Origin: Leptospira dzoumogneensis
GTDB lineage: Bacteria; Spirochaetota; Leptospiria; Leptospirales; Leptospiraceae
NCBI RefSeq assembly: GCF_004770895.1
Contig: NZ_RQHS01000015.1
Span: 62,001 to 126,000, forward strand
Direction of reading: 5' to 3'
DNA: 64,000 nucleotides
In this document: in pieces, positions 8,874-16,372 of the stretch
Position numbering within the stretch: the stretch's first letter is position 1
Layout of the letters: each line of letters starts with the position of its first letter
Notes under the pieces: model-generated
Told to the model about the DNA's origin: nothing
Seen by the model: only the letters and a program-made list of their open reading frames with translations
Databases searched by the model: none
Translations under genes and position numbers: made by a program

Positions 8874-10889
8874 GTGAATCATCCTTGGTTATTACCCACC
8901 ATTATCGCGGCTACGCCTTCCGCCTTTTTTCTATTTTTTATTTACCTATATTTATATAAAAAAGAAGGACAGAAGTCTTTGCTTGCCTGGTCCATCTGCT
9001 GGGTTTTCCATCTTTTAGGTTACTTCGGAAATATTTTACAAGTAGGAGGTGTTGATTCTTACAGATATTTCCCCGCCTTCTCTATCGATTTTATAAGAGC
9101 TCTTTTCCAATTCCTAGGATGTTTTTATTTTTTAAATAGGCCATTCTCCAGACCATTCCAAGTTCTATTTGCATTGGCCGGTCTATGGGCGATGTATTTG
9201 GATTTTGAGAAGATAAAAGATATTTATATGATCTGGCCTATCTATATTTTGATAGGCGGGTCCCAAATTTATACAGGCATCATTTTTCTCAGAACTAAAA
9301 ACCTGATCCCAAGCTTAGGAAAGATCATTGCAGGTTGGATCTTTATCTTTTGGGGACTTCATGTTCTTAATTATCCTTTTCTGAGATTCCATCCTGAATT
9401 CGGATTTATAGGTTTCTTCCTCGCCGGCCTTTTTAGATTCTCTTCCGCGATCGTAATACTTTTAGTATTTTTCGAAGAAACAAAAGCGGCACTTTCCAAA
9501 ACGGAAGAGAATTACAAAAAGATAGTAGATACCACCTTAGAAGGGATCTGGCTCATCGATAAAGAAGCCAAAACTAGATTCGTAAATCCTAAAATGGCGG
9601 AATTTTTAGGGATGAGTGAGAAGGAACTCATCGGCAAAAGTTTATTCGATTTTATTACGGTCGATCAAATGAACTTGGTGAACAAAAGATTGGAAGAAAG
9701 AAGACAAGGGCAGGCGGAAGTACATGATTTCTTTTTCAAACGTCCCGACGGAGAATCCGTTTGGCTTTTGATGTCTACGAACCCGATCTTCGATCCTCAA
9801 GGTAATTATGACGGCGCACTCGCCATGTGCACAGACATCACCTATTATAAAAAGACGGAAACTGCATTAAAAGAAAGTGAAAGACAACTTTCTACTTTGA
9901 TCCGGAACCTTCCGGGTATCGCCTATCGTTGTGCATATGATCCTAACTGGACGATGGAGTTCATCAGCGAGGGTTGTTTCGAGCTTACCGGTTATTCTCC
10001 TTCGGACTTCGTTTCCAATCGTACGGTCGCCTTTGGGGAGATCATTCATCCGGATGATGCAGAAAGGGTTTTTAATGAAGTTACTACGGCTGTTAGTAAA
10101 AATATTCCGTATCGACTTCTCTATAGGATCTATCAGAGAAGCGGAGAAATGCGCTGGGCATTCGAACAAGGCTCCGGGGTCAAAAGCGAGAATGGAGAAT
10201 TGATCGCTCTCGAAGGTTTTATCATGGATTTCACCCAAGTAAAACTTGCGGAAGAAATTATGGCGAATGCCCTCCATGAGAAGGATATCTTACTCAAAGA
10301 AGTTCATCATAGGGTCAAAAATTATCTACAGGTTTTATCCAGTTTACTTTCCATCCAATTGGAACAGGTGGAAGCAAGCAATCCTGTCCAAGTTCTGACC
10401 GAATCCCAAAATAGAATATTGTCCATGGCCTATGTGCATGAATCTTTATATGGAAAGCATAAGATCAGCGACGAATTTTTCCCGGAGTTCGTAAGCAGGC
10501 TTGTGGACAGTCTTCTCAAATCCTTCGGCCATAAAAAGGAAGAGATCCAAATTTTCCTAAATTGTGAATCTCTTCCGATCAAACAGAATTCCGCAATCCC
10601 GATCGGTTTGATCCTGAATGAGTTGGTTACTAACGTTCTAAAACATGCATTCTCTTTTAAAAAACATTCCGAGGAGAAGATCATCAAGATCTCCTTTTAC
10701 AAGGACGGAAATTGGATCCATTTGGATGTTACGGATAACGGAAAGGGTAAATCTTCGGATCCTAAATCCGAGGACTCTATGGGTCTGGAACTTGTGGACC
10801 TTTTGACTAAGCAGCTAAAAGGTTCCGTGATGGATCTTTCTTCCGAGCAAGGGACTGTTACTAGGATAAGATTCCCAGCTTCTTATTAG
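8874..10889 (+). CDS. Membrane PAS/PAS HisKA_2 sensor histidine kinase
   Basis: A 671-residue sensor kinase. Residues 1-205 form about seven membrane helices. A PAS domain follows at about 215-335 (YKKIVDTTLEGIWLIDKEAK), then a PAS/PAC at about 340-460 (LPGIAYRCAYDPNW). The dimerisation helix has KEVHHRVKNYLQVLSSLLS, the HisKA_2 phosphoacceptor signature with the first His of HHRVKN as the likely site. The ATPase domain has NELVTNVLKHAF (N box) and DVTDNGKGK (G1). HisKA_2 kinases often signal to single-domain or output-diverse response regulators; none is adjacent, so its partner is elsewhere. The start is GTG at 8874 with AAGG upstream, 45 bases after the GT-C gene. It is convergent with the hydroxylase gene across a hairpin. 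Confidence 0.9.
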   Translation: MNHPWLLPTIIAATPSAFFLFFIYLYLYKKEGQKSLLAWSICWVFHLLGYFGNILQVGGVDSYRYFPAFSIDFIRALFQFLGCFYFLNRPFSRPFQVLFALAGLWAMYLDFEKIKDIYMIWPIYILIGGSQIYTGIIFLRTKNLIPSLGKIIAGWIFIFWGLHVLNYPFLRFHPEFGFIGFFLAGLFRFSSAIVILLVFFEETKAALSKTEENYKKIVDTTLEGIWLIDKEAKTRFVNPKMAEFLGMSEKELIGKSLFDFITVDQMNLVNKRLEERRQGQAEVHDFFFKRPDGESVWLLMSTNPIFDPQGNYDGALAMCTDITYYKKTETALKESERQLSTLIRNLPGIAYRCAYDPNWTMEFISEGCFELTGYSPSDFVSNRTVAFGEIIHPDDAERVFNEVTTAVSKNIPYRLLYRIYQRSGEMRWAFEQGSGVKSENGELIALEGFIMDFTQVKLAEEIMANALHEKDILLKEVHHRVKNYLQVLSSLLSIQLEQVEASNPVQVLTESQNRILSMAYVHESLYGKHKISDEFFPEFVSRLVDSLLKSFGHKKEEIQIFLNCESLPIKQNSAIPIGLILNELVTNVLKHAFSFKKHSEEKIIKISFYKDGNWIHLDVTDNGKGKSSDPKSEDSMGLELVDLLTKQLKGSVMDLSSEQGTVTRIRFPASY

Positions 10890-10924
10890 AGATTTGGATG
10901 TAGGAGTTCCTACAGTGGAATCTC
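10889..10924. terminator. Hairpin between convergent genes, with the TGTAGGA core
   Basis: Between two convergent stop codons lies TGTAGGAGTTCCTACA (10899-10914), with 7-base arms around GT. It is flanked by a second pair GAGATT/AATCTC (10889-10894 and 10919-10924). It could form a hairpin on either RNA strand and act as a bidirectional terminator, although no T-run follows. The same 16-base core sits at the centre of the larger repeat elements in this window. Confidence 0.55.
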
Positions 10925-10928
10925 CATT

Positions 10929-11756
10929 CTAAATCCCCTGAACCTTCACCTCTCTTAAACTTGCTTCCCCCACTACCTCAGGTTCTCGATGAGTCACTTC
11001 TCTAAAAGTATCGAAGTAATTCTCATGATTGGTTCCCATAATCCTATCCCAAATATTAAAATACAAACTATAATTACAGTTAAAGTATTTATGATGCATA
11101 TTATGGTGAGTAGTAGAATTATGAAGTCTTAGTATTCTATTCTCTATGAACCCTTTCGGAAAAAGTTCGAAAGAAAGATGTCCCAATACATTCAAAAAAT
11201 TGCTGTAAAAGAAAAATACCACAAGAGCAGTCGTGTGCACTGGCAAGAACAGGATCACCAGCGGAACGATCCCTGCTTCTACAACTGCTTCGTAAGGATG
11301 AAAAGAAAATGCAGCCCAAGGAGAAGGATTCGTGGACTTATGATGGACCAAATGCATTCTTTTAAATAGAAGAGGATGGTGCATCAATCGATGGGTCCAA
11401 TAAAAATAAGTGTCGTGCAGGAATATTAAGGCAACAATGCTGAATAGAAGATAAGGAACTCCATAGTCTTCTACTTTATCATAGATAAAAGTCCAGCCGG
11501 CCTTCTTCATTAAAACTACTAAAATTCCGGAAGCAGCAAAGATCAAAAGAGTGATCGCCGAATATTTGAGTTCGTAAGAAATTTTATCTTTTTCAGGAAG
11601 TTTTTTCTGGATAATCTTGTGCTTGAGCTTATCTTTAAAGATCACCCAAATAAAAATATAAGCGATCCCTGCCATCAAGATATAGCGGAACCATAGTATC
11701 CCTAAGGTAAGAAAATAATAAGCAGTATAACCAATTTGATCAGTGATCTCGTTCAT
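10929..11756 (-). CDS. Fatty acid hydroxylase / sterol desaturase family membrane enzyme
   Basis: A 275-residue integral membrane di-iron oxygenase. The His clusters are present in order: HDTYFYWTHRLMHH, HLVHHKSTNPSPW, and HNSTTHHNMHHKYF, which fit the HX3H, HXXHH and HXXHH ligand sets of this family. Four or five hydrophobic segments precede and separate them. Family members hydroxylate or desaturate lipid chains, sterols or carotenoids at the membrane; the substrate here cannot be told. The ATG at 11756 has GGAGAG upstream. It lies 70 bases after the 7TM-AraC regulator gene and in the same direction, so that regulator is a candidate controller, which is inference from position only. Confidence 0.9.
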   Translation of the reverse strand: MNEITDQIGYTAYYFLTLGILWFRYILMAGIAYIFIWVIFKDKLKHKIIQKKLPEKDKISYELKYSAITLLIFAASGILVVLMKKAGWTFIYDKVEDYGVPYLLFSIVALIFLHDTYFYWTHRLMHHPLLFKRMHLVHHKSTNPSPWAAFSFHPYEAVVEAGIVPLVILFLPVHTTALVVFFFYSNFLNVLGHLSFELFPKGFIENRILRLHNSTTHHNMHHKYFNCNYSLYFNIWDRIMGTNHENYFDTFREVTHREPEVVGEASLREVKVQGI

Positions 11757-11826
11757 CCCGTTCTCTCCGTGTATACACAGTTTACACGATAGGATGAGGT
11801 TAAGCCTATCTGAATTTTAAAAATCT

Positions 11827-12930
11827 CTAGCTGATTTCGAAATCGGCGGTACTTTTTAGGGATTCGTCCCTGCCACGATTGCGGCGGAATTCTGTAGGAG
11901 TGACCCCGGTAAGTTCTTTAAATGCACGGTTGAAAGGTCCTAAGGATTGATAGCCCAAATCCATAGCGACCCTAATAATAGGGATCTCGTCTTTTCCGGA
12001 GTCCAAAAGAATTTCACAGGCTTCTTGGATCCTGTAACGATTTAAGAAGTCCGGAAAATTCCTAAAACCCATTGCCTGATTGATCAACCTTCTGAGTTTA
12101 TATTCCTGTACTTCTAGATCTTCTGCAAGCTGCCCGATCGTCAGACCTTCTTTTCTATAAAGTTTAGTTTCTTCGAATGCGGAGACTAATTTTTTCTTCA
12201 ATGCCGGATCGGCATAAACTGCTTTTTCTTCTTTGTCCTCTGATTCTTCCGGTCTTGGATCCACGAGACCTTCTTTCAATTCGAAAACCAAATACATGAA
12301 TGCGAGTATAAGTCCCCAAGCAAGGACCACATTCGCTAAATCTAAAATTTCAGATAAGACCTTACCTCTTAAGATCAGGTGAGAGAACATATTAAAAGTG
12401 ATCACACTTCCGGTCATCAGAATATGGATCTCACGTAACCTTCTTCTTGTTTCGATCAAATCGTCCTTTCGTCCCGAATAGATCCGTATGATTGCCGCCA
12501 CAACGAAGCCCAAGGATAGAAGAGTAGGAATAATGATATGAGCAAGGACAGTTTCCGAAACTATGGGTCCTCTCATATTGATCAGTTCCAGCACGGGATA
12601 GACTGACCAAGCAGAGACTCCAACCTTACCGATCAGTAAAAGCCAATACCAAAATTTGATCTCAAAATGATCTTCGAAGATTGCGAGGCTTATCATCCAA
12701 AAGAAAAAAGGTAAACTGATAAGACCGGCAAATAAAAATACGCGGATAGAATAAGGGATCTTTAAATCTGGATCCAAGGAAAGAATGATATAACATACGA
12801 TCCCGAAAGAAAACCCTCCTGCGATCCGTATCCTAAAATCGTAAATATACCTCCATCCTAAGAGTCCGATGATGAAGATTAAATTCGAAAGACAGAATAA
12901 ATGTAATATGTCCGTGATCTGTGAGATCAA
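11827..12930 (-). CDS. Seven-helix membrane AraC-family regulator
   Basis: About 367 residues. The N-terminal 220 residues contain seven hydrophobic helices. After a charged linker, the C-terminal 100 residues are an AraC-type double helix-turn-helix (LTIGQLAEDLEVQEYKLRRL, then IIRVAMDLGYQSLGPFNRAF and TGVTPTEFRRN). This is a one-component design in which a membrane sensor is fused to a DNA-binding domain. The proposed start is TTG at 12930, whose TTGA overlaps the stop of the epimerase-like gene and has GGAAGAA upstream; another TTG at 12963 would overlap that gene by 37 bases. The target is unknown. The next gene is a fatty acid hydroxylase. Confidence 0.85.
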   Translation of the reverse strand: MISQITDILHLFCLSNLIFIIGLLGWRYIYDFRIRIAGGFSFGIVCYIILSLDPDLKIPYSIRVFLFAGLISLPFFFWMISLAIFEDHFEIKFWYWLLLIGKVGVSAWSVYPVLELINMRGPIVSETVLAHIIIPTLLSLGFVVAAIIRIYSGRKDDLIETRRRLREIHILMTGSVITFNMFSHLILRGKVLSEILDLANVVLAWGLILAFMYLVFELKEGLVDPRPEESEDKEEKAVYADPALKKKLVSAFEETKLYRKEGLTIGQLAEDLEVQEYKLRRLINQAMGFRNFPDFLNRYRIQEACEILLDSGKDEIPIIRVAMDLGYQSLGPFNRAFKELTGVTPTEFRRNRGRDESLKSTADFEIS

Positions 12931-13691
12931 ATGAGTTCTTCCAGTTTTTCCAATTCTCCCCAAAAGTCCTTTGTTTGTAAACCAGGAAGAAATTTCCGGA
13001 TCAAGCTGCTATCTATAAAACTGTCCTCTCTATCCATCTTTTCTTCCGGAACAGCCTGGATCTTGCCATGATCTTCTAAAAATCTAAAGATCTCTAACCA
13101 TGTATGCCATTGCCCATCTGATAAAATTAACTCGGAAGGCAGATCGTTTCCGGGGTAAGATAGAAGTAAACGTACCGCTTCCGAAATATCATCCGCATGG
13201 ATCAGATTCAATTGTCGTTTTGTCTTTTTAACAGAACCCTTTCTTGCCCAGTTGGCTGGATTTCTACCGGGTCCATAGATCCCGGAAAGGCGGAGGATCT
13301 TACCACCCTTCTCCAAAAATTGTAACTCCGTTTCGTAACGATCATGTTCCGGATCTAGAGAAGTTTTTTCGGTGATATCGGATGTGATCCTTTGATAGAT
13401 GCTAGTAGATCCAAACATCCAGACCGTTTTGGAAATAGAGAATATAGTATCAAAAACCTGTTCTCTATTTTCCAATTTTTGAGCGGGGAAGGTGATAAGG
13501 CTCGAGTCAAATACTTGACCTTCATTTTCTTTGCGAAATTTTTCCAAGGCTTTCATATCGGACAGATCCAGAAGAATAGAACCTTCGACCTGCGTAACAC
13601 GAGAAATCCCTATAACAGTATTCTCTTTTTTTAATGTACTTAGAATACGCAGGCCGGTATAACCCAGCCCAAAAACCGCAAACTTAGGCAT
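12927..13691 (-). CDS. NAD(P)-binding epimerase-like protein (atypical SDR)
   Basis: A 254-residue Rossmann-fold protein. The N-terminal FAVFGLGYTGLRILSTL gives the GxGxxG nucleotide-binding loop. LSGIYGPGRNPANW and INxADDIS-like LIHADDISEAVRLLL are typical of extended/atypical short-chain dehydrogenases such as the YeeZ group. The usual YxxxK is not clear, though SIYQR follows FGSTS, so activity should not be assumed. Its start codon shares a base with the purB stop (TAATG), and its stop overlaps the regulator start. It therefore sits in a purB-epimerase-regulator operon. The substrate is unknown. Confidence 0.82.
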   Translation of the reverse strand: MPKFAVFGLGYTGLRILSTLKKENTVIGISRVTQVEGSILLDLSDMKALEKFRKENEGQVFDSSLITFPAQKLENREQVFDTIFSISKTVWMFGSTSIYQRITSDITEKTSLDPEHDRYETELQFLEKGGKILRLSGIYGPGRNPANWARKGSVKKTKRQLNLIHADDISEAVRLLLSYPGNDLPSELILSDGQWHTWLEIFRFLEDHGKIQAVPEEKMDREDSFIDSSLIRKFLPGLQTKDFWGELEKLEELI

Positions 13692-14992
13692 TACTCCAGA
13701 CCGAGTCTCTTATAGATCAAACCTACCTTATCTAAGTAAGGAGAAATTTGGAAGATAGAATCCAGATCTCCAGGTTTCAAAACCTTTTGCACCTTAGGAT
13801 CTTCCGCAAGTCTAGTCTTCAGGTTCTGAGAAACATCCGCCCAAACTGCCATCGCATGGCCTTGCACGATCGTATACGCGTCTTCTCTGGTGATCCCGCC
13901 TTTTTCGATCAAATGAAGAAGAACTTTTTGAGAAAAGATCAGACCTCTTGTGGTTCCCAAAGTTCTTTCGATCGCATCAGGATACACATGCAGATTTTTT
14001 ACCACGAATAACATTTTATCCAGAATATATTCAAGAGCGATCGTAGAATCCGGAACAACTATCCTTTCTGCGGAAGAATGAGAAATATCTCTTTCATGCC
14101 ATAAGGCAACGTTTTGCAAAGCGGTAGAAACATTAGAACGGATCACTCTGGAAATTCCGGAGATCCTTTCACAAATCACTGGATTTCTTTTATGAGGCAT
14201 TGCAGAAGATCCTTTCTGCCCCGGAGAAAAAGGTTCCTCCACTTCTCTGCCTTCCGTTTTTTGAAGAAGACGAACTTCAGTTGCAAAACGATCCAAACTC
14301 GCAGCAGTCACACCTAACGCGGACATATAAGCAGCATGTCTATCTCTGGAAACCACTTGTGTTGCGATCGGGTCCGGCTTGAGTCCTAACTTCTCACAAA
14401 CATATTCTTCTATGTCGGGTTCTATATTGGAATAAGTTCCGACCGCGCCTGATAATTTTCCTACGGCAACTTCTTCTTTTGCCAGGGCCATACGCACCCT
14501 GTTTCTTTTCATTTCTTCGTAGAATAATGCGAATTTCAAACCTAAAGTCATCGGTTCTGCATGAATACCATGAGATCTGCCTATACAAGGAAGGTCTCTG
14601 TATTGGATCGCCTTCTCTTTTATCGCTTCGATCAACTGATCCGTTTTTTTCAGGATCAGATCCATTGCTTGGACCATCTGAACACAAAGTGCAGTGTCCC
14701 CGATATCGGAAGAAGTGAGGCCGTAATGCACATGGCGGCCTGCAGGTCCGATATAAGAATTCATATTAGTTAAGAATGCGATAACGTCATGGTGAACCTT
14801 GGCCTCTATCTCCAAAATTTCATCCACATTGAATCTTGCTTTGGAACGGATCTCTTCGAAGTCTTCCTTAGGAACCTCTCCCTTTTTCATCCGGGCTTCG
14901 GTTGCCAATATTTCTATCTCTTTCCAAATATCGAATTTGTTCTCCAATTCCCAAATTTTAGAAATTTCCGGATTCGAATACCGATCAATCAT
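13691..14992 (-). CDS. purB: Adenylosuccinate lyase
   Basis: A 433-residue enzyme of the fumarase/aspartase superfamily. It cleaves SAICAR to AICAR and adenylosuccinate to AMP in purine synthesis. The superfamily signature GSSAMPHKRNP is at 261-271 and carries the catalytic Ser loop; GRSHGIHAEP at 138-147 carries the catalytic His; TSSDIGDT at 93-100 is also typical. Length is normal for the short bacterial form. It is first in a tight three-gene group with the epimerase-like and regulator genes. Upstream is a repeat-rich gap of about 300 bases, in which its promoter should lie. Confidence 0.97.
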   Translation of the reverse strand: MIDRYSNPEISKIWELENKFDIWKEIEILATEARMKKGEVPKEDFEEIRSKARFNVDEILEIEAKVHHDVIAFLTNMNSYIGPAGRHVHYGLTSSDIGDTALCVQMVQAMDLILKKTDQLIEAIKEKAIQYRDLPCIGRSHGIHAEPMTLGLKFALFYEEMKRNRVRMALAKEEVAVGKLSGAVGTYSNIEPDIEEYVCEKLGLKPDPIATQVVSRDRHAAYMSALGVTAASLDRFATEVRLLQKTEGREVEEPFSPGQKGSSAMPHKRNPVICERISGISRVIRSNVSTALQNVALWHERDISHSSAERIVVPDSTIALEYILDKMLFVVKNLHVYPDAIERTLGTTRGLIFSQKVLLHLIEKGGITREDAYTIVQGHAMAVWADVSQNLKTRLAEDPKVQKVLKPGDLDSIFQISPYLDKVGLIYKRLGLE

Positions 14993-15071
14993 TCCAGTTT
15001 CCTCGGGGAAATACCCCCATTGATAGGATTTTTATCCCAGGTTGTCCCGTAAACGGCTTTTCCCCTAAAGT

Positions 15072-15286
15072 TTTCGCACGGAGTCCACAGAGGACACGGA
15101 GAAGAAACTGAGACGCTAAGTTATTTTCCACGCAGAGCCGCTGTGACGCGGAGAGAAAAAAACGAAGGAAGGAGTTCCTGCAAACAATTCCGCAATTTCC
15201 TAGGTCTACCCACCCTGAAAAATCCTCCGCGGCTTTGCGTCTCTGCGTGCAATTAACTCTGTGTTCTCCGTGATCTCTGTGCGAAC
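15072..15286. repeat. Nested inverted-repeat element A
   Basis: This fills nearly the whole 298-base gap between the kinase-like gene and purB. Outer arms are TTCGCACGGAGTCCACAGAG (from 15073) and, inverted, the stretch ending CTCTGTGCGAA at 15285. Inner arms are CACGCAGAGCCGCTGTGACG (from 15129) and its inverted partner around 15228-15250 (CTCCGCGG...CTCTGCGTG). At the centre, 15167-15182 is a degenerate core GGAAGGAGTTCCTGCA. The right end stops 4 bases before the stop codon of the kinase-like gene. I see no other feature in this gap. Confidence 0.75.
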
Positions 15287-15290
15287 CTAC

Positions 15291-16358
15291 TTACCCTAGT
15301 TCAAAAGAACTCACGAACTCTTTGATCAGATTAATATGATCCACTTCAGGAGAAGGGTTTTCCTTACTAGGCTCGTATAGATGTTCATCAAAAACATGGT
15401 AATCGAAAATTTTAAGTTCAAAGTCGGGGATGGTGATGATGATATTTTCGGAATGAATGTCGAAGATCAATTTTTCTTCGGACGCGAGATAGCGGGTCAC
15501 TTCTATCACTCTATGAAAGTCCAAAGCGATCTTTTTGAGTTTAGATTTATTGATGATCCCGAATCTGTGAGTATCGAAGTTCAATTTCCATTTGGGAAAA
15601 AGTGCATCCTGGATCGGGTTTTGTCTCACCTTCTCATTCAATCGAATGAATTCTTTTAAGTGTTTTCCTGGTAATAAATTTTGGTTATCACAAGGAGTCA
15701 GTGTGACCACAGGAATACCGAATGGACTCCTCCTAAAACGTAAGCCCATAAAAAATCGAGTGGGAAGTACAAGATCGGGAATCAGACTTTTTAGTTTCCA
15801 ATAATGAAGTCTTTCCAATCCTAAACGAGCAAACTTAAAACGGATCTCGTCTCTTTTGGACTCTCCCCATACGGATTTTTGCAAATGATGCATGAGTCCG
15901 ATCTCTTCCGGTTTTAAATAACGTTCCAGATTATTCTGCACTTCTTTATATAAAGAACCAAAAATAGGATCCGAAGGAAGTTTGGATTTTCCTATCTTGA
16001 CCACTTGGTTCCAAGGAAGTGTGTATACGAATTTATAAGAACCTCTTCCTATATAATTATCCGAGGCGAGAGGCATAAAATTATCTAAAAATTCCCTCCC
16101 ATATCTATGCGTTATCCGAAACACATGAGATACTGGAAAAAGTTTTTCGTAAAATTTTCGCGCAAAACCTGACTGCCTGAGGCGGAAGTCGATGGGCAGA
16201 TCCTCTTTTGGGATCTGAGAATCCGCCCTGTCCGGATCAAAAAATAATTCTTTATCTAGACCCTTTTCCAGGATCTCTATAAAGCTGGGGATCCCGGGAG
16301 AGTTCCAAAAATTTCGGATCGCTTCTCCGAATTCGCTGAATCTTCCCTTTTTTGCCAT
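15291..16358 (-). CDS. Divergent protein-kinase-like fold protein
   Basis: A 355-residue protein that I do not recognise by name. It shows an ordered set of kinase-like motifs. IGRGSYKFVY (103-112) resembles a glycine-rich loop; VVKIGK has a candidate ATP-binding Lys at 121; KEVQNNLERYL may give the helix-C Glu. FDIHSENIII (299-308) has Asp300 and Asn305 in the spacing of a catalytic loop, and LKIFDY has Asp319 in the DFG position with Tyr for Phe-Gly. No signal peptide is seen, so it is probably cytoplasmic. It starts 14 bases after the OppA-like lipoprotein gene and is likely co-transcribed. It could phosphorylate a small molecule, lipid or protein. Activity is inference from motif order only. 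Confidence 0.7.
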   Translation of the reverse strand: MAKKGRFSEFGEAIRNFWNSPGIPSFIEILEKGLDKELFFDPDRADSQIPKEDLPIDFRLRQSGFARKFYEKLFPVSHVFRITHRYGREFLDNFMPLASDNYIGRGSYKFVYTLPWNQVVKIGKSKLPSDPIFGSLYKEVQNNLERYLKPEEIGLMHHLQKSVWGESKRDEIRFKFARLGLERLHYWKLKSLIPDLVLPTRFFMGLRFRRSPFGIPVVTLTPCDNQNLLPGKHLKEFIRLNEKVRQNPIQDALFPKWKLNFDTHRFGIINKSKLKKIALDFHRVIEVTRYLASEEKLIFDIHSENIIITIPDFELKIFDYHVFDEHLYEPSKENPSPEVDHINLIKEFVSSFELG

Positions 16359-16372
16359 CAGAATCCCAAACC

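Noticed and set aside
14993..15290. Repeated CTCTGCGT/ACGCAGAG motifs suggested a CRISPR array
   Set aside because: The repeats are inverted rather than direct, vary in sequence and have no regular spacing or unique spacers; no cas gene is near.
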